From Allantophomopsis cytisporea (lineage: Eukaryota; Ascomycota; Leotiomycetes; Phacidiales; Phacidiaceae), in NCBI GenBank assembly GCA_024752435.1, contig CP103022.1, positions 1,178,001 through 1,242,000 on the forward strand: 64,000 nucleotides of DNA. Direction: 5' to 3'. The notes under the pieces were generated by a model. The model was not told the origin of the DNA, did not search any database, and was given only the letters and a program-made list of their open reading frames with translations. How positions within the stretch are numbered: position 1 is the stretch's first letter; every line of letters begins with the position of its first letter. Below, in pieces: positions 1-11,175 of the stretch. Made by a program: the position numbers and the translations under genes.

Positions 1-3000
1 ATCTAATAGCACCTTGACAGTTGACTTTTGTCCAGCGAAGGCAGCTACTGAAAGTGCATTTCCTAATCTTCCTGTAGACTCGTTTGCATCTTCGCCTAAA
101 TTCAAGAGCAACCTTACAATCGATTGGTGTCCGGCTGCTGCAGCCTTACTCAAAGGGGTCTCTTGGAGGAGGTTTCTAGGACTTTGGAGTGCACATGAAG
201 CCAACAGTTCTCGTATGATAGATTTGTTTCCCCATCGAGCAGCTAAATGCATCGCAGTATCGGTTTCATCGTTAACCTCTTCAACGTCCGCTTTGCGCTT
301 TAATAACTCTCTCACAACGCTTCCTAGATTCCAAGAGGATGCTATGTGTAATAGTGTCGATCCTGAAACTGGATGTGTTACGTCCTTATAAAAGACACCA
401 ATTAAATGATATGCATGGACCCAAGTGCTAAGAATAGTGTCTGATGGCCATTCGAGTTGTGTAACAAGATCGGCTTGTGATATTCCACAAATCTCTGCTT
501 GTTGGGAGTGATAAAAACAAAATCTTACCGAGTAACTGGCAAACGGGACAGCCTCTACTTGGCCTGCCTCTTTCATAGAACTCCATCGAACTCGATTCAG
601 CTTCATAAATCTAATGCAAGATCGAGCGAGTCGATCATGGCCTTGTCCAATTGCATCTTTGGAAGGATCTAGCTGAGTCTGAAGACACTCGAATCGATCT
701 TCTATCAAGAAATCGTTGACTGACTGATGTATGAATTGTACTGTGTTTTTTAGATCATGCATGTAACGGGTTGTGCGATATTTTACTTCGGCTAGCCCAC
801 CAGTCAAACTCTTTATAAGTTTATTCATCTGCTCATCGCTTTCTATGAATTGTTTTAACTTCGAGCAAACATCACCCGGCTCTGAAGAACTGTCATCAGA
901 AGCTAAAGCAAAGCGAATCTCTGATGTGGACAGAGGTCTTGCTGCTAGGAGAATCCATTGGAGAAGATGCAACGTTCGATTGAGCTTGGAGTGGTCGACA
1001 ACGTGGGTGAGAATATGATGGTATACCTCAGTGAGACCAGATGGCACACTCTTGAGTTTCTCAGATACTTCAGACAGAGATTCCCCGTCATTCCACTGTT
1101 TTACCACCAATGAGATGGCGAGATACACCCACATGAAGACACCTGATGCTTTCTCCAGGATTTCTGATGACAACCTCTCAACAATGTAGACCTCATCCTC
1201 AATTCTGTCAGTGAAGTCCAGTCTAGCGCTAAGCTCTGTTGATGCGTACACTGAAATATCATCTTGATTATGGTTTTCAACATAGACTTCGTAGCCTTCA
1301 CTGATCGCAATGATAGGGAAATGGCGGCATGAAAAGCAAATGCTGACTTGTCCACCAGCTTCAATGAGCTCCTTATTTATCTTGCGGAGGTACAAGATGA
1401 TTTCTTGCGCAGCTTGTTCGCCAGCTTCATCAAGGGCGTCTATCAATAGCCGGACTTTTCGAGATCTGGAGGCTGAATACAGAGCAGTAGTGAAGCTTTG
1501 CTTCAGTTCTTCTAGGCGCCAATCCCAATCCTTTTCAGCACTTCCTTGCCACTTCTGTTTCTCCTCTACGATCTTCGAGAATTCCGCACCCACGGAAGGA
1601 ATTTTGCTAAGAAGTTGGTGGAGTAGAGTTCTGTACATCCCAATCTGGGAGTGTTGGATAGCAGCTCCCCGCCGGTAATAGAAGAATGCAAGTTGCACAT
1701 GAGTTTGGTCCAGGTCCAGATTTGACAACTGGATAATTTTCTTCATCAAAGTAGACTTTCCAGATCCTGGCTTTCCACGGATTCCCAAAATACCACTGTC
1801 GTTCTCCATCCACTTAGTGTATGACTCGTGTTGCAGAATCCAATTGCACGAATCCGTAGCTGCTGCATACACTTCTTGTTTTCGAAAGTTCATTTCCTTG
1901 AAAGCTAAGGCATCCAAACAAAGCTGCATATTCACGTCTGGCTCACTTGTACTCTAATATTCGTAAGTATATTTTTACTATATAGCACACTTAATAACTA
2001 TTATAGATCAAATCTTAGCCAATGCACACTCTGTTCAGCATGGAGTTGTTCCAAGGCTCTGTTTTCAACTCACCTTACAGGATCATGCTCTTGCGTCTGA
2101 AGCACAGCTTTGTGCTTTTGAATTATCCGAGTTATGTTGTTACGTACACTGACGTATCCTTTATCGTTTCGTGTCTTAAACTTGACAATAGAGCTATGAT
2201 TTCCATCTATTGCAAGGCTTGCAAGCGGATTCAAAATAATACCCACCCCACTTGCTGATCTTTGAGTAACTAAGAGTCTGGAAACATTGTGCTGGTCTTG
2301 TTGCAACTACCAATCATTAATGTGTGCATATCCGAATATCAACTGTAGATTGATTACTTACAAACGCCTTGGGAATCGTAGTAGGTTGATTTTCCCAATA
2401 GCAAATCACATGAAAGTTCTGCTTTTCCTTAAGAAATCGACCAAATTGACGTTGTTGTGAGGCTAACAACTCAGACGGCTCTGCATCTTCGTCTGTTTGC
2501 AGATTGTCGATGAATCTCTCACTACGTCTGCCACTAACTGCCTCCATCAATTCCCAATATCGAATACCCTCGTGTGGAACGCCAAAGAAAATCGCGCCTG
2601 CACTACTTTGAGCTATGGCCTTCAGATCTTGGTCATCTTTGTTGTCTAATGCAATGACAAGAGCCTGTGAAGTAATGAGATTTGTGGAAGGACTAACACG
2701 GTTGGTATTCATACCTCTTCAACAATGAGCCCACCTAAGCTGTGACCTAAGAAGACAACGGGACGTGATCTAGCCTGTCTAGATTTTAGCTTGAACTCGA
2801 TGATGGTGCATAGATATTGTTAACACCTTTTCATCTCGGACGCCTTTCAAGCTATCTAACATAGAGATCGCTAAGCTGTTGAATTGCGCTTTCCAATTCT
2901 TGTCTCCGTTGGGAATTTTCTTCCTGGAAAGCGGTGCATTCCTATCCGCAGCGGAGATAATTTGCGTATTGTAGCCGTACAACAGAACTCTAATATCAGG

Positions 3001-3700
3001 CCTGTCCTTTGGTAGAAAGTCTCGAAGCCATACATGATAACTGTCACGTGAACCCCAAGAGCCTAGTGCATGACCTCCAAGCCCGGATAATGCTAGAATA
3101 CTTTTATCTGATCAGTATATATCATAATTAATGAGCATAAACTTTAACTGACTCTGCTTGGACCTCCGTTCCTTCCGGGGGAGCGTAGACTACAGTCATT
3201 CCTTCAAAATGGATATCTGCGACAGCAGAGTCCCAAGACTCCCCATCGGCTTCGATGACCATGTCCTTCTCTTCTGCGTGGTCAAATAAAATAGGTAATT
3301 TGGTGAAAGTCGCTGTGGCCTGACTATCGTGGGCATTACGTGTGAGAGAGAATTGCTTGATGTTTCTTCCTGCGGCAGTTGTGTTATCGGACTGTCCACT
3401 GTGGGTAAGTTGTTCAAGCCAATTTCGAAGGAGAGTCCCATCCACATCTTTGGGTAGAGCTGAGATGCGAACACATATTGCTCTTTGAGGCTTTGAAGAT
3501 CCAGCGGAATCCTTCATTTGGGAATCCGTTGCGATATTCCTATTCTTCGCCTGATCTTCTTCGGTGTAACGAGGGAGGTCATCGTTTTCCTTGATAGACT
3601 TTGATGCATCAATGGAAGGCTGCTTAGCTGACACCTTCTTGGCTCTCTTCTTAAAACTCTTTATGAATCGGTGCATATTAAAGAAATTCTCGATGCACAA
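1..3700 (-). CDS. NLR-type protein: alpha/beta hydrolase - NACHT - ankyrin repeats (partial, C-terminus off the left edge)
   Basis: I build six exons: 3700-3153, 3100-2827, 2774-2715, 2664-2362, 2306-2074 and 1951 to beyond position 1. All phases agree, giving at least 1123 residues. Exon 1 has a basic start and a ~110-residue domain I do not recognise. Exons 2-4 encode an alpha/beta hydrolase (SesB/DUF676-like): an SGLGGHALGSW oxyanion-type motif, then the nucleophile elbow GHSLGG (near 2740). Exon 5 and the start of exon 6 give the linker common in fungal NLRs, ending in LDALAFKEM. The NACHT NTPase has Walker A GIRGKPGSGKST (1751-1786) and a Walker B-like LLIDALDEAG (about 1430-1460). Ankyrin repeats fill the left ~400 bases, e.g. 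TAMHLAARWGNKSIIRELL. Such proteins are STAND-class receptors linked to non-self recognition and regulated cell death in fungi. An alternative start is Met at 3676. No internal stop is seen in the part present. Confidence 0.85.
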
Positions 3701-6620
3701 TTGACCATGCTAAGAAGTCCCAACTGATTCTATAAGTCTAAAAGTCAGGGGTCTGGATAACTAGGATTGATGAGACGCGAGATCTGTCTGGCTATCTTCA
3801 GGAGTTCCATGACGATTTGCCTAAGGTGGGGCAATAAAAGCCCTGGTATACACAAACTCGGATACTTTGATCAAACTACTGCGACAATTTTCAACGATCA
3901 TAATCCTCGTCTTGAGTTATAATGTTAAAGATCTTTTATCGGAGAATAACAAGCCAATAGTTTTTGGTACTTTCGAGTTTCAAACAGTAGTACATAACAA
4001 GTGTAGCTCATCTACACTATGTACTAGACTGCGACAATAAGAAGATGGAGCTACACGACGGTGCGACCCGGACTTGCTAACCTTAAAATTATGGTTTAAA
4101 ATCCCACTTTCCTCAACTTGTTTACCTAGTAGATACGTTGAAAACTACCGCGTGAGATTCTAATACTCTACGGATATTATCATAGTGCCGAAACACCAGG
4201 GGTCGATGCCAAATGCCCGACAAATGATGAGCTTGTTGTGTTCTTCTAGTGTGTTCAAAATTGAGTAACAGGCTGATATCATCAATAGACAGTAGGTAGC
4301 AAACATGAAGTGGTTGAAAGATAAGAACATGGCAGTGATAATCAGAGGATCCAAGTCATCTCAAGCTGATGCTATGAGTTGCGAACGCCATTTCCGAAGC
4401 TTAGTTCGCTCTTGTAGGTCATTTTATTCGGAACCAAATCAGCCTTCTTAGGATCATCCCACTGCACAAGCAACATCGCCATCGCCATTGCCGTCGTCGA
4501 TGTAGTTGCGATCTTACTCAGCCTTGTCGGCTCTCAGACGCATTCGGAATCACTACCGAGTGGACTAATTACCTTCCCTATTACACGCCACCTTGGCAAA
4601 TGTGTTGCTTTTAGTGTGTCTACTCTATACTCTCAGTAGAGCTGAGTAGGATTATGCGCATAGGCCGAAGCGATGTGGATGTGGCTTACTATGCACAGAG
4701 TCCAGTGGCTTCCTCCACGCGCTTTTGTCTAGATTGGCTGTTCAGCTCGGCTTATGGAGAGTTAAAAGTTTTGTATACTCCAGAGTTGTGATGCTTTCTT
4801 TCAATCTATGTTATTTACAATTTCTTAAAACGTTTGCACGCTTTTTTCTCTTCAAATAAAAAATTATGTTTTGGTGTTTTCGAGTATTGTTTTAAGATCA
4901 AGATGGGTCAATAGGTTTAAATATACTGACCAGTAGGACGTGGAGAACTCGTTCTATTTTAAGATATGGTAGCGATGAAAATCAATGATTTTACGGGATC
5001 GTCAAATGCATTTCTTTTCTGGCTACTCTTCATGCACGACTTGCTTCCTAGCTTCTCATTCTGCATAGCATGTCGTCTTGAAGAGTACGCTTAGACGAAA
5101 TAACTTTCGATTGTCTCATTATGGGAAGGGATAGAGGATATATGATGGTGACACACAGTGGCATGATAAGACGCAGCTGATAAACTCTCAAAGAACTTCA
5201 AGTGAAAGACTAGGTTCGGTGGCGAGATGAATAAGAAAAAATAGCCAGAATCGTTGCACGACTGTTACAATTCAGATTCAACCATGAGCAATGTGACCTC
5301 TATGACATTCTCAAGTCCTTTCTTACTCGGACTTGACATGTGAGTTGTTATCGTTGCTCGCGTTATTACGCTTATCCGAACGTTAATGAGATCAATATTG
5401 ACTGAGAATCTTACTTGTGTGGCTAGGACTGCTCGTGGTCCATCCACTTGATGATCCCTTCAACTTCTCTGAAGTGCAGCGTGGGAACAAACCCCTGAAG
5501 AATTTTCCATCATGGTTTGATGCTCACGGACAATATCTCATTGTCAGGCTTATACGTGGGCGGTTGGGATCTATCATAGTCCATGATGCTGTCCATGGCT
5601 GGGTTTCCGATGATTTCCGGTGCTATGGTGCCGAGCCGAACACATCGATTTCTCATGAACACCCTTTATGTGGATGTTGTCAACGAACCTAGCAACAACA
5701 ACAAATTCACAAACACTCTCTCTCCTTCGATACCCGAGAGTGGTTTGCGAGGAAATCAACGTGTACTCGAACATAACCAAGTGTGTTGTCTCTGCAGATA
5801 TCTCTGGATGACAATCATGGCTACACAGAAACGTGGGATGAGTGCTTGATATCCTCAACGACATCCATCACCATCAGTTCTCATCGATATTCTTGCTTTT
5901 ACACTACAAATGCGCCGTCATCTTAGCTATCCATTATCCATGCAAGATGCCGCTGGTGAGCCTGTGCGTCCACGACGCCATGCGTTACCCCTCCACTCCA
6001 CGATGATAGGACCAGCTTTCACTGGACCACCAACTTTTTCCTGCGTGTCTGCCAACTCTCTCGTTCCCTATCGTACCCTTGAATATTGACCAGCATCATC
6101 CAGCCACCCGCCCTTTCTCAATTAACAAACCACCATTCGTCCTTCACATCCGTGACCTCTGATATTCTTGTGCAAGTAATTCTCCAATGTGCTTCGAGGG
6201 CTTACATGGTAATATGATGTCAGACTCATGGCTGCACCTCTCTTTGCAACATGCGACCATTTTGCTTGCTATCTCATAACTTCAGCCTTCTGCTTCCCGC
6301 CATTTGATTTCTTGATCGATGTAATGGTAATGACTTCTTCCCTTTCCAGTCGGGCTGTTCACAAATTTCAAAATATCACTTTGAATACTATTGTCTCTAA
6401 TATTTTTGAAAACTACTTCGTTGGAGCTTCTCAAATTATTCTTCGATAGTGCTTCTTGGCAAGGCTGAGATATACGCACACGAATGATAATATCAGCAAA
6501 ACAAGATCTAAAAACCAGTCCAATGACAGCTAAAGCTTGAAAAGATCGTTTCTGATATATCAAACTCATAATTTCATCAAACTTCGTTTTTTCTTCTAAT
6601 ATCGATATATAATTCTCACT
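3701..6620. other. AT-rich intergenic region, no intact gene seen
   Basis: 2.9 kb without a convincing intact gene. Open frames here are short and have no recognisable motifs. It includes a decayed coding stretch at 5423-5870, listed separately. The rest, including a very AT-rich part around 4750-5000, shows nothing I can name. Confidence 0.6.
5423..5870 (-). pseudogene. decayed coding stretch of unknown family
   Basis: On the minus strand, a ~75-codon stretch ending at the TAG at 5423-5425 reads like conserved protein: it contains VRLGTIAPEIIGNPAMD and then FVPTLHFREVEGIIKWMD. It is interrupted by TGA at 5510-5512, directly before a TGG Trp codon. Upstream (to about 5870) further protein-like pieces, such as RVHVDFLANHSRV, lie in other frames with stops between them. 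I do not recognise the family. Stops and frame changes suggest a relic, possibly mutated by C-to-T type (RIP-like) changes. An intact multi-exon gene is less likely but not excluded. Confidence 0.35.
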
Positions 6621-7673
6621 ATGTTCTCCCTTTTCTCAAAACCCAGCAAGTCAGCAAGACCTCAGCGTCGACTTCGAAAGCGCTCCGAAAGCCACACACC
6701 TGCAATACCAACAGATGTATTCTGGTACGAAGATGCCTTTCATGACGAGAAGCCGCCCGCCTATGTGGAATTTCATCCAAGCCCTCCTGAACCTCATCCA
6801 AGTACAATACAGCAACAATCACGGCATAAAATCCCCCTCTGTGAGCTTTTGAACAAGTCAATCCCGGCACTCCCGGTACCCAGAACACCCATAGTGGAAC
6901 TCGCAGCAGACGAAATCTCTCCAAGCTACACAGGAAGTCGCCGACGGTCGAAGACGCCTGTGCTTTTTATCGGACAGCTCGAGCAGGCGAGTACAAGCTT
7001 CGCCATGCATTCCGACAGCAATGTAGACGAAGGTTCCGCCGAGTTGCTCGCAGCACAATATCAGGCGCTGCTTGTATCCCGCTTCTCGACCCCGGTGCCC
7101 ACCGAGATAGGAGAAATCGCAACGATGCCTCCACGAACGATCCGGAAAGTGCGCAAGATCAGCAGTTTGCGGCGACTGGTGATGATTGAGGAGGAAGGAG
7201 AGGAAAGTGAAGGCAGAGAAAGCTATTCTGATGGGGATACTCTAGTTGGCTCGGACTTTGCGCTAACACCGATGTCTGAGAAGAGATTTAGTGAGAAAAA
7301 GTTGGAGATGAAAGATGTAGATGACAATGGTGACGTTGGGCTACAGATTTGTCTTGACATGTTGATGCAAGAGCTCGGTACCGGACTGAAGGCACAAAAC
7401 TTGATGAAAAATGGGGCAGATAACGCGAACAGCTTGCAAGTGCTGTTACTCATTGAGGCGTATGAAGGATTGAGGCGTAGGCTTCTAGGGGGTGGAAGTG
7501 GTGGTGTGGTACGGGCGGAATGGAAGAGCGCTGTTCAAGTGCTTGATCAGTGGCTGGATGCTTTGCATGCAATCTATGGCGAGATTGAGAGTAAGGGGAT
7601 GAATGAAATGCAGAGTAAGGAGATATCAAGGATGCAGAGTACTGATACGATGAGATGGATGCCTGTTCATTGA
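6621..7673 (+). CDS. conserved fungal protein of unknown function
   Basis: Single-exon frame of 350 codons; the start at 6621 follows an AT-rich leader and gives a basic N-terminus (MFSLFSKPSKSARPQRRLRKR). The first ~190 residues are Pro/Ser/Arg-rich and probably disordered. Residues ~190-235 are acidic (EEEGEESEGRES). The C-terminal ~110 residues look folded and helical: LQICLDMLMQELGTGL, then VLLLIEAYEGLRRRL and VQVLDQWLDALHAIY. This C-terminal pattern recurs in many ascomycete proteins, some of which carry a name borrowed from a mating-type switching protein (swi10); I see no Rad10/ERCC1 nuclease features here. No signal peptide or membrane segment. It stands alone, with no co-oriented neighbour close by. 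Function unknown. Confidence 0.75.
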   Translation: MFSLFSKPSKSARPQRRLRKRSESHTPAIPTDVFWYEDAFHDEKPPAYVEFHPSPPEPHPSTIQQQSRHKIPLCELLNKSIPALPVPRTPIVELAADEISPSYTGSRRRSKTPVLFIGQLEQASTSFAMHSDSNVDEGSAELLAAQYQALLVSRFSTPVPTEIGEIATMPPRTIRKVRKISSLRRLVMIEEEGEESEGRESYSDGDTLVGSDFALTPMSEKRFSEKKLEMKDVDDNGDVGLQICLDMLMQELGTGLKAQNLMKNGADNANSLQVLLLIEAYEGLRRRLLGGGSGGVVRAEWKSAVQVLDQWLDALHAIYGEIESKGMNEMQSKEISRMQSTDTMRWMPVH

Positions 7674-7958
7674 GATGGACTAATAATGACTCTCATTTGA
7701 TGTATTTCGGGAGGATTTTGCTGGGCTGGCGTCTATAGGCGCTGGATAGCACGTTGGCTGAATTGAAGCGAAGAAAAATACGGTGAACTGGTGCCTCTCC
7801 TTTTCATTCATCACTTCTGGTGGTTATAATGTATGTCACTTCGATAATCACAATCCTTTAATCATGAACATTAATCTAGCACTTGTCTAAGAGTCAAACA
7901 ATGAGAAGCTCACGTTCTTTGTTACTATGAAAAGACGTTCATTCCGATTACAACACAT

Positions 7959-9589
7959 TTAGATGTACAACCTGTGACCGTGGTATGGAGATTGTATCAC
8001 AGACTGTTCTGCCCTGAAGCTGTCAAGTGCCTTCCGCTTCGGGAAATCCTTGAAAGAGATAGCATAAGTCGCTACCGAGTGCGCAACGAGCTAGAGCAAT
8101 TAGCAAGAATCAATAAAATGAATGAAAGTACTCACCTTGGTGTTAATCTCCCAAGCAGTGGCATTCACATTCTCTGGAGTATCGCAGATCTGATGGTAAC
8201 ACGGGTCGTACCATTCTCCAGCGGTCCCATTGAACATCTTCTCTTCTTCCTTCGTCTTGATACCCTCTGCTCCAGTAGCAATTCCACCACCTGGGATACC
8301 GTTCTTGATGAAAGCATCGTAATCACTTCTGCCATCGAATGGAATATAGGTGTAGTTCAAGCCGTGCTTCTCGTAGAAGCTTGTGTACAAATCTCTCAGT
8401 TCTTCGGACCCTACAGGATTAACAGCGTTTGTGGCGTTGTATACCTGATAGGCGTAATTTGGAGAGCCAAGCATATCGTAGTCCATGAAGAGCCGGATCT
8501 TTATGTTCTCTTCGTCGGAAAGTTGTGAGACATAGTAGTCAGATCCAAGAAGACCTTCTTCCTCGCCAGCCCACCACGCGAAGCGAACGCAGTTGTTGAC
8601 ATCGTACTTTACAAGTTGAGTTGCGATCTCAAGAAGAGTGAGGGACCCAGAACCATCGTCATTGATACCAGGTCCTTCAGTGACACTGTCACTGTGTCCT
8701 CCCAACATCACACAGTTGTTCGGATCGCCAGCAGTAGTTTGTGCAACGATATTGTAAGTGTCGATATCCTTGACCTCCGAGTCCATGTATGCAATGGCAT
8801 CGACCTTCTTGCCCTTCTTCAACTTCTCAATATATGGCTCAGCCTCGCTGCCAGAGATACCGAAGGTGGCAACGTGATATGGATTTGGTGCACCCAAGGT
8901 TCCTCCAAGAGGCCCTTGGCCCTTTTCATTATTGTAGATTATTGCTGCGAGCGCACCAGCCTTTCCAGCAAGTGCAGACTTGTCTCCGAATGGGCAGGTT
9001 CCACGACGAACCAAGGCAATGGACCCAGCCAGGTTGGACGGGTAGTCCGATGCTTTACAGCCATCTCCGGTGACCAAAAGTACGTCACCAAAGACTGGCT
9101 GTTTGTTCTTCGTAGGTGGGGAGAGGTTGAAGGGAGTACCGCTCTTAGGGACATCGCTACCAATGACGAGACGGGATTCGAAGATGTTGCCAACGACAGC
9201 ACTGAACGACTGGTTGGAGAGAGTATAGTAGTCACCGAGCTCAGCGATTTCAGAGACGATATAATCTAGGGTGGCAAGATGTCCTATGATCACGAATAAG
9301 AGAGAGTAACAGCGCCACGCCTTCCCAGAATTAACGAACCTTTACTGCCAATAACACGAGTAGGATGGTTGTATTCTTCTTGGGAAAGATTGGCAATTTC
9401 ATAGAGTTCATATGCGCGCTTCATGAGATTCTTCCCGTGTAGATGAGACTGTAATGCCGAGGAGCTCACAAGATCCTTCTTGACGGCATCGTTGTTGATC
9501 GGAGTGTAAACCTCAGAGTCATACAGAGGGAGCTGGATTGCAGAGGCGGTTCCAAGCAGTGCCAGAGCGATTGAGCGGACTGGAGCCAT
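7959..9589 (-). CDS. lap2: secreted/vacuolar M28 leucine aminopeptidase with PA domain
   Basis: Exons 9589-9340, 9283-8136 and 8090-7959 splice in frame to 509 residues. An N-terminal signal peptide (MAPVRSIALALLGTASAIQ) and a propeptide-like segment precede a protease-associated (PA) domain (residues ~120-240). The zinc peptidase domain follows. The expected M28A metal and catalytic residues are present: His in GGHSDSV, Asp in GINDDGSG, the Glu pair in AGEEEG, Asp in MDYDM and His in YHQICDT. The enzyme should remove N-terminal, often hydrophobic, residues from peptides outside the cell or in the vacuole. The last intron (8091-8135) is decisive: without it the reading frame stops early, and with it the tail reads LVAHSVATYA, typical of the family. 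The symbol follows the Aspergillus lap2/lapB naming; vacuolar aminopeptidase Y is the alternative. Several N-glycosylation sequons fit secretion. Confidence 0.9.
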
Positions 9590-11175
9590 AATGATTTGTG
9601 TATGAATGAATTCAACGACAACAAGGTATTATCGAAGGAATACCAAATAAGTTGAAGGGAGATGAGTGATGAGTTGTCGACCTGCCCGGTACCGGCATGT
9701 GAGCTATGTCACAGGGACAGTACAACAAGACGCGATAGCACTGACACCATAGCATGTCATATCAACAACAGCTACGGCGAGGGACAGTTAGCTATGACGC
9801 AAACTTTAAGCTTAAGCTACCTACTATTTAAGGACTACAATCACGTGCTGCATATCATCTGAATCACCAGCAATCCTGTGATCCTCAATTAGAATAGGAA
9901 TCAAGTCACAAATCCTATCGTCCTATCTCATGCACCACAAACAACCAGCTTCGGGCTAGACATTCCTTCGGATCCTCCATTATGAGCTTCCCGAAGTTAA
10001 GCATAGTACTCTGTTTCGAGGGTGTCTAACATTGTCCCACAACCTTGTTCAAGATCATCAGTACAGTGATGCCAAGATGATCTCCGTACAGAAACTATTT
10101 GTTGTGTAACACTAAATTGTTTCTGTGTGGTTTGAGCTCTGGGCTTCATGGGGAGTTATAAGAGTTGTTGTCATAGCCTGTTCGTCTTTCATATATCTAC
10201 TTCTCAATGAAAGAAGACTTCAAGGCTTCCATACAAAATGACCACCTAGATCCTATTGCTCCGACTAGCTTAAGGAAAGCCTGGTCCAGTGTTGCCAAGG
10301 AGACTATAGGAGAAGCATCCGATCATCTGAAAAGGAGGCCATTGAGTTCCTGCTCTCAGTATTAGTAGCATTCTCAGAGGTTAACGATATCGCCAATGTC
10401 TGGAATGCGGACTGCATTTCGGCAATTTACCATACGATTGATGCTGCACCGAATATACTGTCCTCTTCAGATGCTGGAACGAATATCTGCTAAACTTTGT
10501 GCCTTACATTTACATCCATGCCTAACGGCATTCTCTGCTTGACATCCCGTTGGGGGGTAGAAGCAGAGTGAGGCTGAGTATTATCCTTTTCAGCTTCTAC
10601 TGTGTGTTAATATGCGAGGCGCGAAGTCGTCACCCAACATAGCAGTTGATAGCATGACTCGCATTCAAAGGCGATAGTCTGTAATCTTGGAACAGCCCCT
10701 TACCTGCGGATCCAGCCTCATTGCAATTGTTATGACGACTACCATGACCCCCATGCGTTGTTATCAGATGAGGGCTTCGTAAGCATGACGTGACATTATT
10801 CATTCCACCTTATATTGAGATTGAATACTCGCCTACATCTTCATATTGGGCCACTTAGAAATGATTTGTCTCTTGGTATATGGCTCTCAATGACTGTGCC
10901 ATCTGATTAACTCTAGGATCCTCGAGAAACTACGCTGTTCCAAGTAATTGCACAGCAAATACAAAATATACATTTCTGAATCATCATCTTGCTCGGAATG
11001 ATTACGTGTCTCAGAGTAAATGTACAGTTCATGATAGTTATCATCCTCGTTAATCATATTTCTTAATGGCTGCTTGGATATCACTAGGTAAATCTGTGAT
11101 GATGTTCTTTATTCTAAGGCAACGTCAAATCTGATTCAATGCTCGCAAGTCTATCAGATATTGCTGGTCTGCAGA
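9590..11175. other. intergenic region, promoter of the aminopeptidase plus unassigned DNA
   Basis: 1.6 kb between two minus-strand genes. The right-hand part is 3' flank of the tyrosinase gene. A 52-codon frame starting at ATG 10207 (+) looks faintly protein-like but has no support. No RNA gene or repeat recognised. Confidence 0.5.

Noticed and set aside
8616..9269. Plus-strand open frame (217 codons) opposite the aminopeptidase gene
   Set aside because: Antisense shadow of a gene with complete catalytic motifs; no recognisable protein features.
9960..10030. Possible 5S rRNA fragment (cttcccgaagttaagc)
   Set aside because: Only a short resemblance; the rest of the 5S structure and internal control region are not present.
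10207..10365. 52-codon plus-strand frame starting MKEDFKASIQNDHL
   Set aside because: Protein-like composition but too short, no homology I recognise and no neighbouring exon; left as part of the intergenic region.
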